Positions 1 to 5,504 are shown, counted from the stretch's first letter. The stretch is 6,449 nt of DNA from an uncultured Clostridia bacterium (GCA_934131055.1 CAKOZB010000084.1:1-6449), one strand, 5' to 3'. Numbers and translations are program-made. Notes: generated by a model from the letters alone, not told the origin.

Positions 1-52
1 TATTCTTTAAATTGTGTTCTTTCGCGCCTTTTATAATAATATTATCATTCAT
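1..52 (-). CDS. uvrA: UvrA, excinuclease ABC subunit A (first 17 codons only)
   Basis: Only the N-terminus lies in the window; the gene runs off the left edge. The minus-strand ATG at 50-52 opens a frame reading MNDNIIIKGAKEHNLKN. This matches the nearly invariant start of UvrA proteins (I-x-I-x-GA-[RK]-EHNLKN), which precedes the first Walker A region. UvrA is the damage-sensing ABC-type ATPase of nucleotide excision repair and works with UvrB and UvrC in the cytoplasm. An AAAGGA ribosome binding site lies about 8 nt upstream of the ATG. A strong sigma-A promoter and a possible LexA box lie upstream, so the gene appears to start its own transcription unit rather than depend on the membrane regulator gene before it. 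The call rests on 17 residues, but the motif is very distinctive. Confidence 0.87.
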   Translation of the reverse strand, partial: MNDNIIIKGAKEHNLKN

Positions 53-86
53 TAAAATCATCCTTTAATAAAATTTTTGCACTGTT

Positions 87-115
87 ATTATAGCACATTT
101 ATAATGCCTTTTCAA
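87..115 (-). promoter_or_regulatory. Sigma-A promoter of uvrA (extended -10)
   Basis: On the minus strand the -35 is TTGAAA (110-115), followed by a 17-nt spacer and a perfect TATAAT (87-92). The spacer ends in TGC, giving an extended -10 (TGnTATAAT). Transcription should start near 80, leaving a leader of about 28 nt before the ATG at 52. This is one of the best promoter matches in the window. Confidence 0.85.
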
Positions 116-123
116 TAGTTTTA

Positions 124-137
124 CAAACTTTTGTTCT
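124..137 (-). promoter_or_regulatory. Candidate LexA (SOS) box upstream of uvrA
   Basis: The minus strand reads AGAACAAAAGTTTG. Against the Bacillus/Clostridium LexA consensus CGAACRNRYGTTCG it keeps the GAAC half and GTT of the other half and mismatches at three positions. It lies 8 bp upstream of the uvrA -35. uvrA is commonly an SOS gene in Gram-positive bacteria, which supports the assignment, but the imperfect half-site and the position outside the promoter core make it tentative. Confidence 0.35.
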
Positions 138-155
138 TTTATTTTTTATAATTTA

Positions 156-181
156 AGTGTACTTCTTTTCTGAAGCACACT
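156..181 (-). terminator. Hairpin after the membrane regulator gene, probable terminator
   Basis: Arms 156-165 and 172-181 form a 10-bp stem with a 6-nt loop, starting about 20 nt after the stop codon at 203. In minus-strand RNA every pair holds, the single exception to Watson-Crick pairing being a G-U (positions 161/176). In plus-strand RNA that pair would be A-C. This favours function in the direction of the genes. The sequence after the stem is AT-rich (TTAAATTATAAA) but has no clean U-run, so termination may be weak. Confidence 0.5.
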
Positions 182-202
182 CCTGTTATTTTTTATTTAG
201 TT

Positions 203-1585
203 TTAATATTGTTTACAGTATTTTTCATAATTTTGTTGTAGTTTTTCATAGTTTTCTTGTGATACTGTTATCTTTAATTTAATAGAATTTAGATTCTCAT
301 AGTCAATAAGTTTTTTGTTTTTTATATCCTGTAATATATTTTTATACAACATATATCTATTTGTGTCATATGTTACAAGACAATACTGATAGTTTTCGTC
401 ATTAGAATTTTTTCTGTTTTCTATTTCTAATTTAGGCTCTATGCCATTCAAATATTTTACTTCAATGTTTACTGTACCTATTGAATTGTCTATAATATAT
501 TCATGCTCATAGTTTTTTGTTATCCATAAATTATCAGACATTGGAATTTCTTGTAATAATGTTTTATATTCATTATATTGATTTGTTGAAACATGTTCGA
601 AATTTAGGTATGACCCTATTGCTATTCCTGCTCCTACTCCGCAAGTTATCAAGCCTATTATTGCAATTATAAATATTTTCTTAAAATGCTGTTCTTTATC
701 TACAATAAAATTAAATGCTAATTCCATAAAGCTATAAAGAATTAAGGCTATACCAATTCCAACAAATGCAATTCCCGCGAATATATTTCCATATATAATA
801 TGGTACAATGAAACTACTGTGACACCCACATCAAACACAAACCCTACTACCACTGGAATTGCAATAAAAATCATAAATAACTTTATCATTATTACAATGA
901 TTTTTTCAATTACTTTTAGAAAAGCCGGACCAGAATGTTTTGGATCTCTAATAATTATTTTTTCTTTTGACTTTTCTTCGTAGTGTCTATTTTCTGTTTT
1001 TTCAATAGGTTCTTCAATACTCTTCTTCGTAGTATTTTGATCCTCTATTGTTACATAATAATCTAGATACCTAATTTTTAGTAAATGAATAAAAATTACT
1101 CCTCCAACTGCAATCAATATAAGCATAATTACTTTGCTTAATATTTTCCATAATATAGGTAATGGAAGAATCCCATAAATTATGTATTCTAAAAGCCTCA
1201 TAATTAATAACCCAGATAGCAACAAAATTAGGATTATAAATACCATTTCAAATACAAATTTAATTTTTCCTTTAAGCCTCATGCTAACAAACATATTATA
1301 TAGTTTTGTTATAAAATTTAAAAAGTCTTGCATGCATACATTTAAATCAATCTTGTTTTTCGAGCCTTCTATTGAAATGTTTCCTATTGAACCATCATCC
1401 ATTAAATCTTCCAAGTGGCAATTTAATATTTTGCACATTTGTAGCATTTTTTCCATATCTGGATAAGAATTGCCAGCCTCCCATTTTGAAACTGCTTGTC
1501 TAGATACGCCTAATTGCTCCGCAAGTTGTTCCTGCGATAAATTATTGTTTTTTCTTAGTTTTGGTAATTTTTCACTAAATCTCAT
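203..1585 (-). CDS. XRE-family helix-turn-helix regulator fused to a multi-pass membrane domain
   Basis: The predicted protein has 460 aa. Residues 3-60 are a Cro/C1-type HTH: LSQEQLAEQLGVSRQAVSKWE (16-36) is the classic helix-turn-helix, followed by the usual YPDMEKMLQMCKIL. Five strongly hydrophobic segments follow, at about 110-137, 147-169, 229-262, 267-294 and 302-326. A charged loop (176-225) between the second and third should be cytoplasmic. With the DNA-binding head inside, five spans place the last 130 residues (about 328-460) outside the membrane. The ATG at 1585 was chosen because GGAGGTGAG lies 6 nt upstream; the in-frame GTG at 1600 is itself part of that site. It is presumably a membrane-tethered repressor that senses something at the cell surface. 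Its target and ligand are unknown. TTGCACT motifs on both sides of the gene are possible operators. Confidence 0.8.
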   Translation of the reverse strand: MRFSEKLPKLRKNNNLSQEQLAEQLGVSRQAVSKWEAGNSYPDMEKMLQMCKILNCHLEDLMDDGSIGNISIEGSKNKIDLNVCMQDFLNFITKLYNMFVSMRLKGKIKFVFEMVFIILILLLSGLLIMRLLEYIIYGILPLPILWKILSKVIMLILIAVGGVIFIHLLKIRYLDYYVTIEDQNTTKKSIEEPIEKTENRHYEEKSKEKIIIRDPKHSGPAFLKVIEKIIVIMIKLFMIFIAIPVVVGFVFDVGVTVVSLYHIIYGNIFAGIAFVGIGIALILYSFMELAFNFIVDKEQHFKKIFIIAIIGLITCGVGAGIAIGSYLNFEHVSTNQYNEYKTLLQEIPMSDNLWITKNYEHEYIIDNSIGTVNIEVKYLNGIEPKLEIENRKNSNDENYQYCLVTYDTNRYMLYKNILQDIKNKKLIDYENLNSIKLKITVSQENYEKLQQNYEKYCKQY

Positions 1586-1626
1586 TTTTCTCACCTCCAC
1601 CTAAATTATAGAGCAAATAAATAAAG

Positions 1627-1688
1627 TTGCACTACCAATTTTCATTATCTTTTTGTAAACTTTCAGTTGCATTTTATCTTTTGCACTA
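1627..1688. promoter_or_regulatory. TTGCACTA repeats upstream of the regulator gene, candidate operators
   Basis: The 147-bp gap between the GT8 gene and the regulator gene has TTGCACTA at 1627-1634 and again at 1681-1688 (54 bp apart), with a partial copy TTGCATTT at 1667-1674. A further TTGCACTG lies at 77-84, just downstream of the uvrA -10. Autoregulation through direct repeats is common for XRE regulators, so these are candidate binding sites. I see no convincing -35/-10 pair for the regulator. A TATAAT at about 1608-1613 is too close to the start codon to leave a usable leader. Confidence 0.35.
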
Positions 1689-1732
1689 TTTTTTAGTATA
1701 AATAGGTGTCTAATTGTTGTATTTTTAATAAT

Positions 1733-2599
1733 TTACTCTTCAATTAGTTTGCAATATTCTTCTACAATCTTTTTAGCATGTCTACGATCTCCATATAAGC
1801 AATCTATGTATTCTGGAGCTTTTTCTTCTTCATAGCATTCTTTCGTAAATCCATCTATGTATTCAACATATTCATTAACTCTGTTTTCTTTATCAATCAT
1901 CCAAGGTTTCTTTGGATATATAAAATGAATTACAGCTAAATCTTCCATTGAATATTCTTGAAAGTTTACATAGTACTCTAGATATGGAAAGAAGATATTA
2001 TATTTATTTCTTAGATGTAACTCTTGTTTATTTTTCCACTCATGGTCATATTCTTGCAATATATCTTGATCTCCTATTGCATCACGCTTGTCTATTATTG
2101 TTTTTATTATTTCTTTAAATTTTTCAATTTGTCCTGTTCTAGGTTCTATTACCATTACTCCTGACGTAAGTTCTAAACATCTGCACGTTAAATTTGGACC
2201 ATAATGCTTGTCTATTACGGCCGACATATGTGATTTATCAAATAAACAATCTATATTTTGTCTTACATAAATATCGCTATCTATGAATACTATTTTCTCA
2301 AAATCTGTTAGTTCAAAAATATTTAATTTATCAAATGTGTAATTCCATCTGTTCTTGGCTCTTGACTTGTTTCTATCTATTATTTCCTGAGGTAAGTCAA
2401 CTTTTTCTCTTCTTACAGTTTTTATACCTTTTTTATTTAATTTTCTCTCTGTCTCTTCAGAAATCTCGTTGCTAAGTAATGCATATAATGGATATTTAGA
2501 ATTCACATTTTTTAATGCTTGATTTAGTGCAATAACTCCGGGTAAATAATTTTCTGTTGATAAAGTCGTAAAATAAGCCTTTTCTCCCATATTTTTCAC
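1733..2599 (-). CDS. GT8-family glycosyltransferase (glycogenin/LgtC-like)
   Basis: The predicted protein has 288 aa. It starts with the GT8 opening strand AYFTTLSTENYLPGVIALNQ (8-27). It then has WNYTFDKLNIFELTDFEKIVFIDSDIYV, with the metal-binding DSD at 107-109. GVMVIEP (147-153), GDQDIL (176-181) and HFIYPKKPW (225-233) are the expected later GT8 landmarks. Such enzymes transfer a sugar from a UDP-sugar with retention of configuration in a Mn-dependent GT-A fold. No signal peptide or membrane span is visible, so it is probably cytoplasmic or membrane-peripheral. Donor and acceptor are unknown. GTG at 2599 was chosen because AAAGGA lies 6 nt upstream; ATG at 2590 is the alternative. An upstream in-frame TTG at 2656 would put the N-terminus inside the repeat element and is unlikely. 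It probably works with the neighbouring glycosyltransferase. Confidence 0.85.
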   Translation of the reverse strand: MKNMGEKAYFTTLSTENYLPGVIALNQALKNVNSKYPLYALLSNEISEETERKLNKKGIKTVRREKVDLPQEIIDRNKSRAKNRWNYTFDKLNIFELTDFEKIVFIDSDIYVRQNIDCLFDKSHMSAVIDKHYGPNLTCRCLELTSGVMVIEPRTGQIEKFKEIIKTIIDKRDAIGDQDILQEYDHEWKNKQELHLRNKYNIFFPYLEYYVNFQEYSMEDLAVIHFIYPKKPWMIDKENRVNEYVEYIDGFTKECYEEEKAPEYIDCLYGDRRHAKKIVEEYCKLIEE

Positions 2600-2615
2600 A
2601 TTAATTCCTTTCTCT

Positions 2616-2644
2616 TTTATAAATAAACCAATTTTAATTTTCAA
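2616..2644 (-). promoter_or_regulatory. Sigma-A promoter of the GT8 gene, partly inside the repeat element
   Basis: The minus strand has TTGAAA (2639-2644), a 17-nt spacer and TATAAA (2616-2621), each hexamer 5/6 to consensus. The -35 and most of the spacer fall in the left arm of the inverted-repeat element at 2627-2731, while the -10 is just outside it. Transcription would start near 2609, which is within a few bases of the AAAGGA ribosome binding site, so either the leader is very short or the real start site differs. This lowers confidence. Confidence 0.5.
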
Positions 2645-2731
2645 AAATAAGGTCAAGCTCGCCTTTTGAGGAGTCCGAAGGAGCTCCGACCAAGAGCGCC
2701 ATACCGTAATTTTTTTAAATTTAAAATTGGT
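2627..2731. repeat. Structured repeat element, copy A (pseudoknot-capable core in long inverted repeats)
   Basis: The ends are inverted repeats: ACCAATTTTAA (2627-2637) against TTAAAATTGGT (2721-2731), extending inward to 2647/2711 with two mismatches (19 of 21 pairs). The core is much richer in G+C than its surroundings. It can form helix I 2651-2654/2688-2691 (GGTC/GACC), helix II 2657-2660/2694-2697 (GCTC/GAGC) and a hairpin 2670-2676/2680-2687 (one bulged G, GAA loop). Helices I and II cross, a pseudoknot, each pair of strands separated by AA. A diverged copy in the same orientation lies at 4708-4814. I do not recognise it as a named RNA or insertion element. It lies 15 bp downstream of the glycosyltransferase stop codon and carries the -35 of the GT8 gene. 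Confidence 0.72.
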
Positions 2732-2746
2732 CTGTTGTAATAGTAT

Positions 2747-4018
2747 TTATTGGGCGATTACAAGTTTCTTATTATTTTCAGTAATTGTATTTTTTAATTT
2801 TTTCCAAACAACTTGTACATGTTGAAAATCTTCATAATCTTGTTTTACATTTGAATTATATTTTTCTAGATCTTCCAATAAAATGTTAAAATCTTTATCT
2901 TTAAACATTTTATTCATTGCTGGAATGCCTCTCTTTAAGTTTTTAACTGTTTTCTTTATTTCTTTTTCATAATTTTCTTTATCCGTTGCATACAAATATA
3001 AAGGTCTGTATTTAATCCAGCCTCTAGCCACCTTATAAAATCTCTGTTCAACGCTTTTATCGTTCGATTTTGTTTTATCTATTTTCCTTGGATACTTTCC
3101 TTCTAAAACATTATTAAATTTTATAAATGGGTCATGAAAATGATAAACCGGTACGCTTACTACTTTGTTTTCATTCAATAACAAAGAAAAGAATGCATCT
3201 TCTCCTCTTGCACCTTCCGGATTATAAAATGCCGGAATTTTTTCTAAATGTTTCAAGTTTAGGCACAATGGAGATCCTAGTATACGTTTATGCGTTCCTT
3301 GGATTTGTATTTCACTCACAGTTTTCTTTTTCATTAATTCTTCATCAGCATAGGCAATTCCGTCATTTTTCGACAAATATTCCTTTACATCTTCCCACGT
3401 CATAAATTCATTTTTTACAGCCTCTATAAAAGACTTTATTCTACGCTCATGAAATGGATTTTTTAATTCCATATATGGAAGTGGCGAATTATATCCGCAT
3501 CTATGTCCGAAAGTAATATCCGCATTTTCTATGTTCTCCAAATGTCCTAATATATTATTTTGTGCCTTCCATTTAATGTTTTCGTTCTTATTATTCTTAA
3601 TACATGCTACTGGGTATTCGTCATCATCCCAGTATAAAAAATAATCAATTCCATTAATTACCGCATTATATAGCAGTGTATTTCTTGCTTTTGCATAACC
3701 ATAGCCGAAAAATAAATTGGCTTCGTCCATAGTTATTATTTTCTCTTTAACTAATCCTGATTTTTGCTCCTCTATTAATTTGGGAGTAATATGAACAATT
3801 TTTATATTTTTATATACCTCTGGTAATATTTTATAAAAATCTTCTTCTCTTGATTCTTTTTGGTAACTTAAATCATACAATATGAATATCGTTAACTCAA
3901 CTTCTCTATCAAACTTTTTTGCTTGATTTAATAAATGCTTATATGTGTTGTTTATAACAGCGCAAACATTCGGTCTGCCTGACACAAATCCAATTCCAAA
4001 TTGTGCCTTTTCTTCCAT
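2747..4018 (-). CDS. Probable GT-A-fold glycosyltransferase, family not assigned
   Basis: The predicted protein has 423 aa. Its N-terminus QFGIGFVSGRPN (6-17) resembles the first strand of a nucleotide-sugar fold. GIDYFLYWDDDEYPV (123-137) supplies an acidic cluster DDDE at 131-134 typical of metal and UDP/GDP-sugar binding. GARGEDAFFSLLL (269-281) resembles the ED general-base motif of GT2-like enzymes, and HFHDP (293-297) could give the further metal-binding His. The lysine-rich C-terminal third (from about 310) is predicted helical, with no signal peptide or transmembrane span. It probably transfers sugars to a cytoplasmic-face acceptor, together with the GT8 enzyme downstream; donor and acceptor are unknown. 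ATG at 4018 is the first start after an in-frame TAG. The best ribosome binding site, GAAGGAG (4034-4040), is 15 nt away, further than usual. The protein ends VIAQ, encoded in a 12-bp stretch shared with the end of tdk. Confidence 0.7.
   Translation of the reverse strand: MEEKAQFGIGFVSGRPNVCAVINNTYKHLLNQAKKFDREVELTIFILYDLSYQKESREEDFYKILPEVYKNIKIVHITPKLIEEQKSGLVKEKIITMDEANLFFGYGYAKARNTLLYNAVINGIDYFLYWDDDEYPVACIKNNKNENIKWKAQNNILGHLENIENADITFGHRCGYNSPLPYMELKNPFHERRIKSFIEAVKNEFMTWEDVKEYLSKNDGIAYADEELMKKKTVSEIQIQGTHKRILGSPLCLNLKHLEKIPAFYNPEGARGEDAFFSLLLNENKVVSVPVYHFHDPFIKFNNVLEGKYPRKIDKTKSNDKSVEQRFYKVARGWIKYRPLYLYATDKENYEKEIKKTVKNLKRGIPAMNKMFKDKDFNILLEDLEKYNSNVKQDYEDFQHVQVVWKKLKNTITENNKKLVIAQ
2748..2759. 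repeat. 12-bp sequence shared with the 3' end of tdk (copy 1)
   Basis: TATTGGGCGATT here is identical to 4846-4857. Both copies lie across the stop codon and last three codons of a minus-strand gene, in the same reading phase (ATC GCC CAA, then the stop), and both lie just outside a copy of the structured element. The G+C-rich codons are unusual for this AT-rich region. Confidence 0.6.
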
Positions 4019-4061
4019 ATTCTATTAATACAGCTCCTTCACGTTATATTTTGCTTTCGCA

Positions 4062-4090
4062 ATTATATCATACTTTTTGCTTAATGGCAA
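4062..4090 (-). promoter_or_regulatory. Sigma-A promoter of the GT-A-like glycosyltransferase gene
   Basis: The minus strand reads TTGCCA (4085-4090), a 17-nt spacer ending in TGA, and a perfect TATAAT (4062-4067), so it also has an extended -10. Transcription should begin near 4055, giving a leader of about 37 nt that contains the GAAGGAG ribosome binding site. It shows that the glycosyltransferase genes can be transcribed independently of the upstream nucleotide-metabolism genes. Confidence 0.8.
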
Positions 4091-4145
4091 TATTTCCCAG
4101 TTTTATTGTAGCATTTTTTAGTATGTTGGAGGCTGTTTTTTATTA

Positions 4146-4652
4146 TTATAGCTTAATTTCAATATTCTTCATTTCATCATCTATTTGCATTTTTTTATAT
4201 GTTACTTTACAAGTATCTAACAACTTTCTAGATGCTATGTTATTTTCGGAATTTGCATATTTATCAGATAAATATATTACTTCCTTAATTCCAGATTGAA
4301 TTATCATTTTTGCACATTCGTTGCATGGGAATAAATCCACATAAATTTTAGCACCTTCTAAGTCTTTTCTACTTCCTCTATAATTTAATATTGCATTCAT
4401 TTCCGCATGGCATACATATGGATATTTTGTATCCAAATTGTTGCCTTCTCTATTCCAAGGAAACTCGTCATCATTAAAACCGTTTGGAGTTCCATTATAT
4501 CCAATCGATAAAATTCTATTATCTGCACCAACAATGCATGCACCAACTTGAGTTGATGGGTCCTTGCTTCTCATTGCAGATAATTTGGCTATTGCCATAA
4601 AATACTCATCCCAGCTAATATAATTACTTCTTTTCTTATTTTTATCTTCCAT
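4146..4652 (-). CDS. dCMP deaminase (zinc-dependent deoxycytidylate deaminase)
   Basis: The predicted protein has 168 aa, a normal length for bacterial dCMP deaminases (ComEB-like). [30 protein letters not shown] (12-41) is the typical N-terminal block, followed by [11 protein letters not shown] (49-59). The zinc site is intact: H82-A-E84, with Glu84 as the proton shuttle, and P109-C110-x-x-C113. The enzyme converts dCMP to dUMP, the substrate of thymidylate synthase, in the cytoplasm; these enzymes are normally activated by dCTP and inhibited by dTTP. ATG at 4652 is preceded by GGAGG at 5 nt, which decides the start over upstream in-frame ATG/TTG codons. It follows tdk on the same strand, grouping two routes to dTMP, although a structured element and possibly a terminator lie between them. 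ComEB is the B. subtilis name for such proteins; I leave the symbol blank. Confidence 0.93.
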   Translation of the reverse strand: MEDKNKKRSNYISWDEYFMAIAKLSAMRSKDPSTQVGACIVGADNRILSIGYNGTPNGFNDDEFPWNREGNNLDTKYPYVCHAEMNAILNYRGSRKDLEGAKIYVDLFPCNECAKMIIQSGIKEVIYLSDKYANSENNIASRKLLDTCKVTYKKMQIDDEMKNIEIKL

Positions 4653-4699
4653 TACATCCTCCATATATATAAACGGTAAATTTTTAAATTGGTCACACA

Positions 4700-4728
4700 A
4701 TTATAAAAAAACAATTTAATTTTTAGAA
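4700..4728 (-). promoter_or_regulatory. Possible promoter of the dCMP deaminase gene
   Basis: A perfect TATAAT (4700-4705, minus strand) directly follows a run of seven T at the edge of the structured element. The hexamer at 17-nt spacing is only TTCTAA (4723-4728, 3/6). It occupies the same place relative to its element as the GT8 promoter does in the other copy. Start near 4693 would give a leader of about 40 nt. Confidence 0.35.
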
Positions 4729-4814
4729 ATAAGTTCAAGTTTTTTTTTGAGAAATCCAGATAAAATTCGAACAAGAACTCTGTATCGAAATTTTAGCAAA
4801 ATTAAAATTGTTTT
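4708..4814. repeat. Structured repeat element, copy B (diverged, AT-drifted)
   Basis: The terminal arms 4708-4723 and 4798-4814 form a 16-bp stem with one bulged base. The core aligns with copy A over about 67 bp with a single 1-nt gap; conserved blocks include AATAAG, TCAAG, TTTGAG, ATCC, CAAGA and AATTTT. Most differences are transitions towards A/T. Helix I (4733-4736/4769-4772) and helix II (4739-4742/4775-4778) are kept. G2652-C2690 becomes T4734-A4771, C2658-G2696 becomes T4740-A4777, and C2660-G2694 becomes a plus-strand T4742/G4775 wobble. In the hairpin G2671-C2686 becomes A4752-T4767, but its inner pairs are mostly lost. On the minus strand the outer stem is followed by seven T, so this copy could also end tdk transcripts. 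Confidence 0.68.
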
Positions 4815-4823
4815 GTATATTAT

Positions 4824-4855
4824 TCGCCCAAAAAGGGGGCGTCCCTATTGGGCGA
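4824..4855. repeat. GC-rich inverted repeat overlapping the tdk stop codon
   Basis: TCGCCCA (4824-4830) and TGGGCGA (4849-4855) are a perfect 7-bp inverted repeat. The right arm lies in the last codons of tdk. Between them a second GGGCG (4836-4840) can pair instead with CGCCC (4825-4829), giving a 5-bp stem with a 7-nt loop, so two mutually exclusive hairpins are possible. In the tdk direction there is no U-run straight after the stem, so it is not a canonical terminator by itself. The whole insertion is absent at the equivalent place next to copy A. Confidence 0.55.
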
Positions 4856-5399
4856 TTTCAAATGGCATATGTTTCATCAGTTTATTATAGCATTCTCTAC
4901 AAACAGGTATGTATTCTGCGTCTCCAACCATAATGTCTGTATCTTTTTGTCCTTTATAATATGTAAATATAGCTTCTTCGCTCTTACAAATTTCACATAT
5001 AGAAGTCATCATTTCAATATTATCGGCAATACACATTAAATCTCCCATTTTGCCAAATGTTTTCTTTTCTGATGTTAAATTTAATCCAGCTATATAAAAT
5101 TTTTTTCCTTTTGCAGCCATTTTATCTATTGTTTGAATATCTCCTTTTAAAAATTGAAATTCGTCAATAAAATATGAATCCGCATCATATTTTTCAAGCT
5201 CATTTATGCTCTGAATATTTATAGCATTTATAGAATTGCCTGCCCTTGTTGATATTACTGCATCTCCTGCTCTATTGTCTAATAATGGTTTAAATACCTT
5301 AATGTTCTTTCCTGCAATTAATTGTCTCTTTAATTCATTAAATATCTTCTGACTTTTGCCACATTTCATTGGCCCTGTATAAACATTAATAATTCCCAT
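4845..5399 (-). CDS. tdk: Thymidine kinase, TK1 (type II) family
   Basis: The predicted protein has 184 aa, close to the usual 190-200. The P-loop is GPMKCGKS (9-16), a variant of the common GPMFSGKS/T. SYFIDEFQFL (75-84) holds the Walker B Asp and catalytic Glu80 (usually DEAQF). GLNLTSEKKTFGKMGDLMCIAD (105-126) is the lasso/thymidine-binding region. CEIC (135-138) and CREC (167-170) are the four zinc ligands. The enzyme phosphorylates thymidine to dTMP with ATP in the cytoplasm and normally acts as a tetramer inhibited by dTTP. ATG at 5399 was chosen because GGAGGAG lies 8 nt upstream and the P-loop is then at the family's usual distance; upstream Met codons lack a site. The C-terminus, MPFEIAQ, ends in the 12-bp sequence shared with the glycosyltransferase gene at 2747. 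It has its own promoter. Confidence 0.94.
   Translation of the reverse strand: MGIINVYTGPMKCGKSQKIFNELKRQLIAGKNIKVFKPLLDNRAGDAVISTRAGNSINAINIQSINELEKYDADSYFIDEFQFLKGDIQTIDKMAAKGKKFYIAGLNLTSEKKTFGKMGDLMCIADNIEMMTSICEICKSEEAIFTYYKGQKDTDIMVGDAEYIPVCRECYNKLMKHMPFEIAQ
4846..4857. repeat. 12-bp sequence shared with the glycosyltransferase 3' end (copy 2)
   Basis: TATTGGGCGATT is identical to 2748-2759 and encodes the same terminal IAQ in the same frame. After one mismatch the next three bases (CAA) also agree, making 15 of 16. The intervening distance to the structured element is about 22 bp longer here because of the GC-rich inverted repeat. Confidence 0.6.
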
Positions 5400-5451
5400 T
5401 ACTGTTACTCCTCCATTTATGTAAATCATATTTATATTTTTGCTGATGAAT

Positions 5452-5480
5452 ACTATATATGTAATTAGGATATTTATCAA
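5452..5480 (-). promoter_or_regulatory. Sigma-A promoter of tdk
   Basis: The minus strand has TTGATA (5475-5480), a 17-nt spacer and TATAGT (5452-5457). Transcription should start near 5445, giving a leader of about 46 nt that includes the GGAGGAG ribosome binding site. An ATTACA hexamer (5460-5465) lies in the spacer, matching the phased repeats upstream. Confidence 0.72.
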
Positions 5481-5504
5481 GTGTTTTTGCTAAAATTATT
5501 AATT

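Noticed and set aside
1182..1466. Open reading frame on the plus strand
   Set aside because: It lies wholly antisense to the well-supported regulator gene, including its HTH region, has no family features, and is expected by chance in AT-rich sequence.
1686..1705. Small hairpin after the GT8 gene (CTATTT/AAATAG)
   Set aside because: Six A/T-rich pairs with an 8-nt loop and no U-run in the minus direction; too weak to call a terminator.
2648..2706. Core of element A as a known riboswitch, ribozyme or T-box leader
   Set aside because: I looked for T-box, THF, fluoride, ZTP, preQ1, hammerhead and pistol signatures and did not recognise any. The element also lies upstream of the putative GT8 transcription start, not in its leader.
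3127..3405. Open reading frame on the plus strand
   Set aside because: It is antisense to the conserved GED and HFHDP region of the glycosyltransferase and has no ribosome binding site or family resemblance.
4003..4299. Open reading frame on the plus strand with hydrophobic stretches
   Set aside because: It overlaps the antisense of the dCMP deaminase 3' end and the glycosyltransferase promoter; the hydrophobicity comes from T-rich codons, not a recognisable membrane protein.
2600..4860. Glycosyltransferase genes as a recently inserted mobile island bounded by the two element copies
   Set aside because: The copies are in direct orientation, but one lies inside the proposed island, between its two glycosyltransferase genes, rather than at its edge. 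I see no target-site duplications or transposase, and the copies have diverged too far for a recent event.
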